A stretch of 64,000 nucleotides of DNA from Strix aluco. Lineage: Eukaryota > Chordata > Aves > Strigiformes > Strigidae. The notes beneath the pieces were generated by a model. It was given only the letters and a program-made list of their open reading frames with translations, did no database searches and had not been told where the DNA came from. Position numbers and translations under genes: made by a program. How positions within the stretch are numbered: the first letter of the stretch is position 1; every line of letters starts with the position of its first letter. The stretch is taken from positions 11,386,325 to 11,450,324 of the forward strand of contig NC_133971.1 in NCBI RefSeq assembly GCF_031877795.1. Reading direction: 5' to 3'. Positions 54,131 to 64,000 of this stretch are shown here, piece by piece.

Positions 54131-57100
54131 AGGATTTCGGGAGGCAGTGTGTGTCTAACACCGTCGGAGCTCCTTCCCTGCCGGTCCTACCGGGTGACAG
54201 AAGCACTGTAGCAGTGAGGACACCACGGTGCCATCACAGCCCCTTGTATCTTAAATTAGGGGAAACTTCTGTAGAAAAGTATTTCAGGGTGTCAAGGTAT
54301 TAAGCTTTCAGTTAAAAATGAATAAAAATAGCCTGGTTTCAGATTTGATTGTCTTCTGGATGATGTTCTTTTCAGCTCTATAATCAGATTCAGTGTGGAT
54401 CTATTGTTCTGGATTATTATGAAACAAATACAAAAAAATGATCATATCTGGAAAATATGAAGGCTGTGGAAGTGTGACAGAAAGCATGTTTCACTATCAG
54501 CCTTACTGCCAATACAGGTGAATGGACCTTTATTTAAATGTTTCTCTTTTTTAAAGGATTTTTGGAGAACTGTTGATTGCAGAGGCTTCTGGGCTGCCTG
54601 GATAGTTACTGAGCAGGTCCAGGGAGCTTCTTTGAAGCTTCTTCCTTGGCTTTTTTAATTCATTTTTTTGGAGGGCTACCTTTCCTCCTGTAACCAGTCT
54701 TGTTGCTTCTAGTCTTCACTGGTAAATCTGTAGAATTTATGGGGCAGTGTTTCTCATCACAGGTCTCTGGTCAGTGTGCGCTTGTCATTAAGTCTTGTAT
54801 AAAACAGTCTAATCCTGTTGTAAATTAGAGATACAGGTTGCAGGACTCCATTTGGAGTTTAAATATAAGTACATGATGGAACCAGTTTTCTAGTAGTTCT
54901 GTGAAGGAGAGGAGAGGTGGAAAAAAAAACCTCAAGTGAAGCCCATTTATCTTTGCTCTCCCACTTCCTATCCTGTGATTGATATTGCAGATGTAGGTGG
55001 TATCGGTATAGTTACCTGTTCCTAATAATAAAGAAGACAAATCAGAGAACAGTCAGCAGACTGGAGATAACAAATTTTGAAACTCTTAAAAAGAAAAACT
55101 TGTTTGTGCAAGGCAGGACTAGTCATGAAATTAATTGTCAGATGGTATTGGGGCCAAGTCTTAAGCAGAGCCAAAAAAGCTGTGATGTACTGGTAGGGAA
55201 AACACCATTTAAAATTTGAGACATAACCTAGTCAGTGGTTGGAGCTTTAGGAGTCAGAAGTAAATTTCTCTGAGCTATTGAGTGCTGCATGACTCTGGGT
55301 GAGTCACTCTGCTGTGTGTGTTGCTTTCTCCACTGTTCTTTTCCTGTCTTGTCTGTTGGAGATTATTATTAAATTGCACTGTCCAGCAGCAGTTGTGAAT
55401 ACCACAGCAGTGTCTCAAGTTCTGTCTGGAGCATCCGGGCAGTAGTAATACAGTAGTGTGACTACAAGGAAGCCTCTGGGTTGCCTCTGTGAATCAGACT
55501 AGTTTTACACCTCTCATTCCAGCAGGCACAATCTGGGATTTCCTCTTGAGCTATGAAATGACTAAGTCTGGTTAAATGCAGCATAGACCATATAAAACAG
55601 GAGTTTGGAGCTTTCAAGCTTCCTAAATATTGCTGTGTATTGAATAGAAATTGCATATACTGGGTTTGAGCCATGAGAGAGTCATTGAAGTTTTGCATTT
55701 CCACAAAGGCACCACATAAAGCTTAATGTATTGCTTGCTTCTGAAATTCACTGTCAGAGATTTAATTTGGTGTGTGGAGATGGATTAAACTAAGGTTGTG
55801 GATTTTACTAAAATGTCTGTATAAGCATGCTTTTATTTTTCTTTCTTGATTCAATTATGAATTAACATGGCAGAAGCAAACTTGGTTGTGTAGTTGCTTT
55901 GCATTGGTGTTATGGTAGATAGTGTTCCCTGTATTTGCTGTTTCACTTCTCTTTTCTTGGAGCCTTTTTTTCAAGGTGCAGTGCTCCTTGCTCTTGTACC
56001 TCGAAGTCGCTCAGCATCGTGACTCATAATGAAAGAAATCTCGAAGCACTTCGGGCAGAGAGAGAGGCTCTTCTGCTGTAAACTGAAGGGAAACAAACCC
56101 AGTAATGTATCCACTGAGAAATCCTGTGCAGCATAGCAGTTACTGTAATTTTGGAAAGAATAAAAGTATAGACCAGTGCTGCAGTACCAGTACACAAATG
56201 GCACATTGTTTTCCCTTTGTGCTCCAACTGGATGATGATCCTGTCTTGTACAGGTCTTGACCGTCTGTACTGATGCAGCATTAGCAATTCAGTACACTAG
56301 CAATGTCAGTGTAAGTGTGCAGGAACAAAACACCAGAATACCTCTAAAAAAGCTAAAATGACATAGTAGCAACCTCTTTGCAATTATAGATGGTGTGTCC
56401 CTCTTAATAGGCAGAGAGTAATAGTCAAAGTTATCAAACTCCTGATAAATGCCTTGTGTGTACTAGCTGCTTTCCCTGGGTGCTTCTCCTTTCCCTGACA
56501 GAGTATTGTGTCATATATTTTTTTTCCTGTATCAGTTTACTTGGCAAAGTTATTTGTATAAAGTAGATTTGCATCCTTGAGTTTTAATAACTAAAGAAAC
56601 TTGAAACACAACATGTCCTTGCCTCACTTCTTTTCTAGAGGCATTAGCTAAAAGACAACTTCATGTACAGCTTCTACAGAAACTACTTTAGTAAGGGCTG
56701 TGATTATGACACCACTTTTTTCCTTCCCCACTGCCCCCTTTCCCCCACTAGGTCTATCTTTGGGGATTACCCAGCTGGTGAACTAGTGCAGCCTGAGAGC
56801 TGAGCACCCTCACAGCTGGTGGATAAATTAGGAATAATAAATTAGGCAGCTATTTGATTAGGTAAGAACAGAACTAGTTTCCTGAGTATAAGTAGCCAAA
56901 AATAATTTGGTTTTAAGTGCAGCAAAAGGCATATCTAGTGATTTTGAATAGAACTCTTTGCAGAAGGTGAATATGAAAGTTTACCAAGTGTCTCCTCCCC
57001 TGCCCTGCCCCCTCCCCCCTTTTTTTTTTCTAATGTGCTGTGACACAAAAATGGCTTTGTTTTGCAGCTGTTTCTTAATTTTCATGGGGTGGGGATGGAA

Positions 57101-59290
57101 ATGCCCCTCTAGCTTTAAAAAGGAAGAGGTTTTATTGTTGTTTTGTTCTCTCTCCCCTCGGTTTGGTAAATCAAGAGAATTAAAATCTCACTTGATGATT
57201 GTTTTGGTGGGATTTGGACACAGTAGGGGTGACAGATAAACCACCTTTCTGTCCCATCCCATTTGCTGCCTATCACTTCCTTTTCCATCTCTCCTTCCCC
57301 AGATACTTGGCAGCTTTTGCTTCAAGTCTGTCTGCCCAGCATCCCATATTGTCCCTACACCAGGATGTGAGCCATAGTGACAGTGTAATTGGTGCCCTTT
57401 GCCAGGAGATCCTGGGGGGGCTACAGGAGTCTCCGCTGAGCAGCAGCAGGGAGACACTGAATGTTAATCTCTTTGGGAACTACACACCAAATGCAGCGTG
57501 TGGCTCAGAGAACGCTTCTGCACCATGTAGACTTGACTGCGGGTGGCTGGCTTGACCGTTTTAAGTTATTTAAATTTTTCTCTTGATGCTTCTAATAACA
57601 GTAAAACAACTATATCCACAGGGGACTGTAGCTAAATGAATGAATGCAGCCTTTTCTTAAACTTTTTATCAGTCCCCGTGGAAAGTTTTTTTGTGAACTT
57701 GTGTCTTTTTGATTTGAACCATGATTTGAATCCTGTATCTTTCTTTGAATTTTGATTTTTGTTTTGACTGTATTCCACTCTTTTTCCTTATTCTGCAAAA
57801 TATAAACTTCACTTTATTAACTTTTAGGATGTAAATGGTACAGCTCATTGTGCTGAGTGTATCTTCTGTCTGCATACGGAGAGCAAGACAGCAGTTGGCA
57901 TGGTTTGGATGTGGCTGGTCTGTCATAGTAGGAGGCCCAGAGTTAGGAAAAGCTGGATCCTGCTCAGTTAGACTTTGGTTAAAGAGATTTTGTGTCCTCT
58001 TTGTTAACTGCTTTTGATAGCTCAAGTATGGATGATTATTTTCCATGAAACATGGTATAACCTTGTTGTAGCTTTGAAACATATTACAGAGCTCTTTCGT
58101 ACTAGCTGACAAGTTCTTGTAACACAGTGTGGTACTTATGTCACAGAGATACTGTAATAGTACATTGAGATACTACAGCATCATCATCTGCATTTCTCCA
58201 GTGCTTTGAGATTTGTTGTGTCTGTAGGAGCAGACTGGAAGAGTACAGGCCTGGTTTGGATGATTTCATGAAATTTTGGAAACTTTTTCTCTTGAGGCTA
58301 TGCTGTCTTCAAAGCATGCTCTTTCAAGTGACAGTTGCTGCACAAATCCTTATAATTGAAATGTAAAGCTAGCTGAAATTAGAAAATAATAAGGAAAAGG
58401 ACTCAAGTTTTGACATAGTTGTTGCTGCCTGTCTGAAATTACATGGTAGTTTTAATGAGAGTCTATTAAAAACTTATTAGCTTCAAAATTGATAATGTAA
58501 AAATACAGTCTCTGGCTTTTCAAGCTCATAAATGGCATACTGTAAGAGAATAATTCCTCTGTGTTCAGAAGTAACTTCTGTGTTTAACTCTGTATTAATG
58601 GTCTTTCTTTTCTGTGCATTGATGTTTCAACAAATAACGCAAATAATATCCAAAGCGGCATTTTTGTGAGCAGATACATGCAGGTTGGGTTTTTTCTTTG
58701 CTCACTGCTCTTTTCCCTGTTTTGGTATAAAGCAGTAAGATACTTTTCACATCGACAGGTGGAAACACGAGGAAAATTTTGACTTCACTTGCGTGTGTAA
58801 GGATCTGTTGTCTGAAATTTTTTGCTGCCTTCAAAACAGCTGTTTTTGTACTAGCAATTAACAATTGTATTTTCTATGAACTAGTGCCTAGCAACATCTA
58901 GACAGTGCTTTTGCTGCTATGTATTACTCTGTCAGAGTGTAATACTAACCAGTTGATTTTTAGGTGAGCAGTGTCTGTGTAAGGTACCATGAAGTGTCTG
59001 AGTTTTCTGTGAGTCTTGCCCTGGCTGGAAGTGAATTGTTACATTTGATAATAGATATTTGAGCTGTCAGGGATGCTGAGTCTGAAATGGTTCTGACTGT
59101 GAAAAAGCAGAGAGGAGATTCTTCTTTTTGGCTGAAAGGTTTGGACAAATCTTAAAAGATTTTATGGTGAGTGTGGCTTGTTCTCCATAAATACAAGTTT
59201 CCCATTGAGTGGAGCACTAAAAACCAATCCCTGGTGAATTCTGGGTGATTCTTTTTGGCAAGCAGGGACGTTTTCCAGGGAGCTTGCCAA

Positions 59291-59585
59291 TATAAACTTC
59301 TTGTGTGTGTACTACCTTGGGCTCCTCCCGCTGCCCCACCTCTTTGAAACAACTCAGTTGGCCCTGGCTTTGCCAGCTGCTCTTGCGCAGGCTGCTGGAG
59401 TTGAGCTGGTGGTGCTATTGTTTGGGAATTACTGCCTAAAATTAGACTCTCTTTAGCCAGTAAGACCTCCATGTGGCCGGGAACGTCATACGCAGTTTAT
59501 CTTCCTGCTTCCATCTACTGGGAGGTGGAAAAGAATGTAACACAGCCGAACAGATTTCGGAGAGCTGGAGAAAGCAAATGACCAG
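59291..59585 (+). other. Weak candidate for an alternative first exon
   Basis: A TATAAA at 59291-59296 is followed by sequence somewhat richer in CpG and GC than its surroundings, and by a consensus donor CAG|GTATGA after 59585. An ATG eight bases before the donor would give phase 2, which does not match the phase-1 junction expected for ZSWIM6 exon 2, so it would not splice in frame from that ATG. Chance occurrence is quite possible. Confidence 0.15.
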
Positions 59586-61840
59586 GTATGAGCTTTTGCT
59601 CAAACTTTACCTGTTTGGAATAATTTGAGTTCAGCTTGATTGTTTTTGAAGAATATTTGTGGGTTTGTGAATGTTTTGTAAGCTTGTAAGTTTTTCACAG
59701 AAATGCAGTTCTCAGTTTAGCTGGTGCTAGTTGTGAAAAGTTGGTGAAAACCACAGGTGCTTTCAGAGGTGAAGAGTAGAAGGCTGAGTGTTGATATCCT
59801 GGTCCCAAATACTTAGTTATCTAGCACATAGGCATTATTTCTTTTAAAAACCCCAACACTTACAAATAATTGTATTTGTGTTATGAGTAAAGATGTAGTT
59901 TATTAAAATCAGGACCAGAAAGATGAGCAGTGTTGTGTTAATGATTACAAGACAGTGAAAAGCATCCTTGGAAGCTGTTGCTGTTAGTGGGGATTTCACA
60001 TTGAGTATTACATGTGGAGGGGAGGGGGAAAGTTGTATATGATATGCCAAAAAGTATTTCTTTAGTAACTAAACAATATTTTTGTTTGACACCATTTCAA
60101 CTACCTGCTTAATTTGTGCCGTTTAATTAAGATATAGTCAGCTTGTACTCACATGGACATAAAATCAATGCCTAGTTTGCCTGAGGAAAAGGCTCTTTTT
60201 TCTTTTGGGGTCTGGCTATGCCTTTTTCTTTTTTTCTTTTTTTTTTTTTGTAAGGAAAAATCATTAACAATTCAGAAAGCAGAAGCAAATAGCCATCTTT
60301 AAAATTCATGTCCTCAAATGTTAATTTGATGCTTTGAGGCATAAATGACCTTTCTAACCAGCCCAAACTTGTCAAACAAAAGAAGGATAGAAACAAGCAG
60401 CTTTGTTCTAATACAACAGGCAGCTTTTCAGGGAGAATTTCAAAACAATTCTGCCTTCCTCTTCTCAACAACATTAAATTAAACTTTGGCCTGTGCTACA
60501 TTTGAATTTAGCTGTCTATGCATCATGAGAGAGATAGTGATGGAATCTAGACAGCCTGTGCAAATTGAACCATAGACTTCAGCTCCTGAAGCCCATGGCA
60601 AGTGAATAATGCTTTCATCCATAGCTACCCCAGCTGGTATCACTTAGTACTGGAAAAGCAGTTAGGTGTGGGTCAGAAGCTGAGGGGAGGATTAAAAGGG
60701 GATTTCTTCTTGTCACCAAACTGAAGGTGGGGGAAGGGGAGACGAGAGAAATAAAAGCACCACTTCTTGAAACCTTTCATTTAAGTGTTTAGATTGCTGC
60801 ATATACCTTGGAGGTCAGATTAAAAAAACTAAATATGATTTTTTTTCTAGCTCCTAGGGATTTCATTGAGATTGGAACTGTGTGTAAGTATACACCGTAC
60901 AAACAGGAAAAACACTTAGCGCATCCGTGGCAACTCTTTACAATAATCAGATTTACCAGATAAACACGTAAAAGGTCAGGGTGGAAGGTAGCATGCAGTA
61001 TCGAAAATGAGTATGTCTTTAAACAAGGTAATGCATTCTTTTTCTACCTCTTGCCAAAAAGAAAAACTAAATTTGGGACTTGAATACCATTCTTCCCTGC
61101 CAGCTGTGCTTGTAGGATCTCAGATTAATCTATTGAAAGAGTGACATGTTTCTGAAGCAAACACCACAGTAGTAAACTGTTTCTCTGGTGTATGAGTTAG
61201 AGTAATAAGCTGGTGTTGCAGTTCTTGTATCTTGTCTGGTTTTGCTTTATCTGTACTCTTTTGTCTTCACTCACTGATTGATCTGTATCCTGAAAAGGAG
61301 TATCTAATTCTTGAATTTGTTCAATCTTTAGAAATTGAAATATGTCCTTTAATTGTTGATTATTTTTTTTTTGTTGCTTTTTTTTCCATTCTTTACCTGT
61401 TCAGAGATTTGCCTGGCATGTTCTGCTGTATAACCTGTACTGGCTTTATCTAAAGTACAGTCCTGCCATAAGTTGCCCAGCTAGATGGGAGGAGGCAGCA
61501 CTGGTCATTTTCAAATACTCAGCAGCTAAGCGGTATCATAAAATCGTAGGATCATGTTATTACTGTTCATTAAGACTTGGTTACTGGAGTCTTTAGGCTA
61601 GGGTTTATTTTATCTTAGAGATGAAAAATGCAGTATGTTATGAAAATATTTGAGGAAGGCCAATATGGTTCCTTCAGCTTTTCTTTTTGGATGATCTTCT
61701 TAAAGCTGTTTTGTATAAAACAGGAATAAAATAGTTACCTTACTGGTTTCTCTTTGGCTGAATAGATGGTTCATATATAACCCTTAATGGTAACTTTTCT
61801 GACACTTCAGGATCCATTCATGAATGTATTGTGTTTTGAT

Positions 61841-61980
61841 AGACTCATAGACTCATAGAATACCAGGTTGGAAGGTACCTCAAGGATCATCTGGTCCAAC
61901 CTTTCTTGGTAAAAGCACAGTCTAGACAAGAAGGCCCAGCACCCTGTCCAGCTGAATCTTAAGTGTCCAGTGTTGGTTTT
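61841..61980 (-). mobile_element. CR1 LINE 3'-end fragment, reverse orientation
   Basis: On the plus strand it starts with three diverged ACTCATAG-type units (complement of the CR1 terminal repeats), then CAGGTTGGAAGGTACC and CATCTGGTCCAACC, the complement of the CR1 3' end. Similarity fades after about 61980, so only roughly the last 140 bases of the element are present. Confidence 0.85.
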
Positions 61981-62299
61981 CACGTGTATTGCATGATTTT
62001 CTCATATAATTTTGTAGTGTTGGGTTTTTTGATTGCTTGTGGATCAAATGTATGTACATTTTGGGTTTTGAAATTTTGTTTTGATCCCTAGCAAGAGGAA
62101 GCTGCCTTTATGGCCTGAAATCTTATATAAAGCACTCTGGTCAGCTCAGGCTAAAACTTGACCAGATGCTGTACCTGTGTCAGTCATGGTGGACTGGAAC
62201 ATATATCACTTTTTACAGGAACCAGGATTATCTGACTCCAGAGAGAGGAGAAACAAAAGTAAAAGCCCAATTATTACTTCCAAAAATATTAAATTCTTC

Positions 62300-62701
62300 C
62301 TAAAACATCAACACGTGAACAAACTGTAAGACACAATATTCTGCTTTCTGGATGAGAACAAAGAGACCCTTCTTTTCTACTATAGTGTCTCCAGAATCAG
62401 CCTGCAGGCTGTTCTGGACTGTAAAGTGCTTTATCAGTCTGCAGTCTTCATTCAGATCTAGGAATGAGCTGTGACTGCCACAAGGAATGCATATGCATGT
62501 ACCAAACATATACAGAGTTGCTGGTGGAAAACTTGGGCCAACAGCACATAGCTCACCATATTGACATAAGTACGAACCATGCTTGTTAATTATCCCATAG
62601 CTTATTAAGTTTGCACTTGATTCTGGTAGTTGATCCAGATTGCTGTCAGATTGTATTTTCTTGCATACAAACACATGTGCTTTTTCTTTAAATTGGTACA
62701 A
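62300..62701 (-). other. Unidentified 134-codon open frame overlapping a duplicated element
   Basis: On the minus strand the frame is open from just after a TAG (62702-62704) to a stop at about 62300, without an ATG at its beginning. I recognise no family. It is cysteine-containing, with a stretch rich in C, G and P (FGTCICIPCGS). Its first 33 or so codons lie in a sequence that recurs at 63897-64000, where the translation is similar (AHVFVCKKIQSDSNLD here, AHLFMCKYIQSDSNLD there). The second copy has a TGA where this one has a Gln codon. It could be a fragment of an old mobile element or pseudogene, or a chance frame in a non-coding repeat. In 64 kb of AT-rich DNA a frame of this length is not by itself proof of coding. 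Confidence 0.3.
62600..62699. repeat. Diverged direct repeat, copy 1
   Basis: Begins GCTTATTAAG and ends near TTTAAATTGG. It aligns with 63897-64000 with one gap of about 5 bases. By eye 50 of 63 bases match in the segment after GATCC, and 17 of 20 match at the start. The two copies are about 1.3 kb apart in the same orientation. Confidence 0.85.
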
Positions 62702-63896
62702 CTATTTCAATTCTAGTTGTACATACTTTAAGCAACTGCTAGATTCTTTTGTATTTGGCTATTTGAGTACTGAAATGAGTAAGTATCTGGATGAGGCTTT
62801 AGGCAAGGTTTTAAGCACAGCAGAACTTCAAGAAAACCTCTGCTGTAATTACATGGTCACTGGCTTTTATCCAGCCAAGGTGTATTTGCGCTCTGAGGCC
62901 ACAGCCTTTTAAAGATTGTAATTCTTCTGTATACTGTACATCTATAAGATATCCACACAGTAAGCTGCTGAAAATGCTGCTTCATCTGTTTGGTCTTGAG
63001 TGTGTTTTGTGCTGCCATGACAACTCGGTCACAAAGAGCCTTGGGTTTGTGGTTTCAAGGCTTGATTAATACAATGTACTGTAATTAGGCAAAGGAAAAA
63101 ACCCCACAGGCTCTCTTCCAATTTAAATATTCCCGCTGCTCCCAAGACTTCCCCAGCTTTCATTGTGCATTGTTTCGGATTAGTCATAATTGAAATATTT
63201 GTTTTGTTTAGTGCAGCCCAGATACTGGGAAGAGTCCCTGGAATTTATTAGAGGTTTCAGCCTGTGAGCAGCTTGGTTTTGGGTTCTCTTTGAGAGGGTT
63301 GTATGATTTGATATGCACCCTAAGAACAACCTGAGGTACTAGTGTAACAGCATTTCCATGTTGTACTGTTATGGCACCAGTGCTTAGCCAGGAGAAAATT
63401 TCAGATAATACAAGCAAGACTACTTATTTTGCTCTTGACACGTTCTTCAGTCACTCTTACTACTTTCCTGTACCAGAGTAGATGGGGAAATGAGTTGAAG
63501 AACCTTAAAGCACTGAAATGGGAAAGAAAGCAAAACACAAAGCTACATATATTTAATTTTTCTAGGTACAGTGGTAACTGATTTGACAAAATAGTTGTAG
63601 AGTTTTCCATTTTTTTTAATGTGAATTGTAACTTAACCAAATGGCATTACTTAAATTTTTTGACTACAGCTGCTGTAGAAATGTGTGCACAGCTACTGTT
63701 TTGGTAAACAAAGCCTAGTAGCCAGATGGCAGTAATATTTAAAAAGTTGAGCGATATGGTTTGGGAAGCATCCAACTGGAATATGCTGTGCTTTGCCTAG
63801 GTACCTTAGATTTAGTACACAGTGGAAGACTTTAAATGTGTTATCACTGCAGTGGCTTGAAAGAACAAATAGACTATTATGTAGAATACAAATAAT
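62702..63896. other. Spacer between the two direct repeat copies
   Basis: About 1.2 kb of ordinary AT-rich sequence. Open frames are short (up to 90 codons) and unrecognised. I see no primer-binding site, polypurine tract or TG...CA ends that would make the two repeats an LTR pair. Confidence 0.5.
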
Positions 63897-64000
63897 GCTT
63901 ATTAAACTTGCAGTTGATTTTTTCTGATAGATGATCCAAATTGCTGTCAGACTGTATGTACTTACACATAAACAGATGCGCTCCTGCTTTAAATCAGGAT
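63897..64000. repeat. Diverged direct repeat, copy 2 (runs to the window edge)
   Basis: Begins GCTTATTAAA and stays alignable to copy 1 until the last bases of the window, so it may extend further. In the minus-strand frame corresponding to copy 1 it encodes a related peptide but carries an in-frame TGA near its start and a further stop after some 30 codons. Confidence 0.85.

Noticed and set aside
61538-61558. CR1 3'-end-like wording (CATAAAATCGTAGGATCAT)
   Set aside because: Too short, and no CR1 body adjoins it; a similar weak match near 29327 was also dropped.
62600-64000. The direct repeat pair as LTRs of a small retroelement
   Set aside because: No TG...CA ends, no primer-binding site or polypurine tract, and homology limited to about 100 bases.

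Overview
The window looks like avian nuclear DNA. It has four CR1 LINE fragments with the CR1-type 3' end, one solo ERV-type LTR of a kind I associate with neoavian birds (from memory, not searched), long AT-rich non-coding stretches, and the 5' end of one recognisable vertebrate gene. I found no bacterial gene, operon, CRISPR array, rRNA or tRNA.

Layout. 1-16.75 kb is gene-poor flanking DNA, broken only by the solo LTR at about 2.7-3.3 kb (minus sense). At 16.86-17.37 kb there is a ZNF143/Staf-like promoter motif, then a consensus splice donor and a strong splice acceptor. This may be a small non-coding first exon upstream of the main promoter. From about 17.34 to 20.45 kb runs a large CpG island. 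It holds the promoter (perfect CArG box that doubles as a TATA-like element, octamer, CRE-like and ETS-like sites) and exon 1 of ZSWIM6 (18545-19055, 170 codons plus one base). Exon 1 ends at a GTGAGT donor. Everything from 19056 to the right edge is best read as the start of the long first intron of ZSWIM6; no sequence resembling the next exon was found.

Inside the intron: CR1 pieces at 34.9, 39.8-40.3, 49.5-50.7 and 61.8 kb. The 49.5 kb copy keeps a 325-codon open frame covering the reverse transcriptase C-terminal part, with one frameshift. A second, isolated CpG island at 53.7-54.1 kb could be an internal or antisense promoter. At the right edge a diverged direct repeat of about 100 bp (62.6 and 63.9 kb) lies partly over a 134-codon open frame on the minus strand, and the two copies are also similar at protein level. 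Three C-homopolymers of 22-26 bases lie on the plus strand.

Only one protein-coding gene is supported. ZSWIM6 exon 1 shows good matches to an elongin-BC box and a Cul2 box, consistent with a substrate-receptor role in a cullin-RING ligase. I did not find a convincing undescribed system. The most worthwhile leads are the duplicated element at the right edge, the intronic CpG island, and the ZNF143-linked upstream exon candidate.
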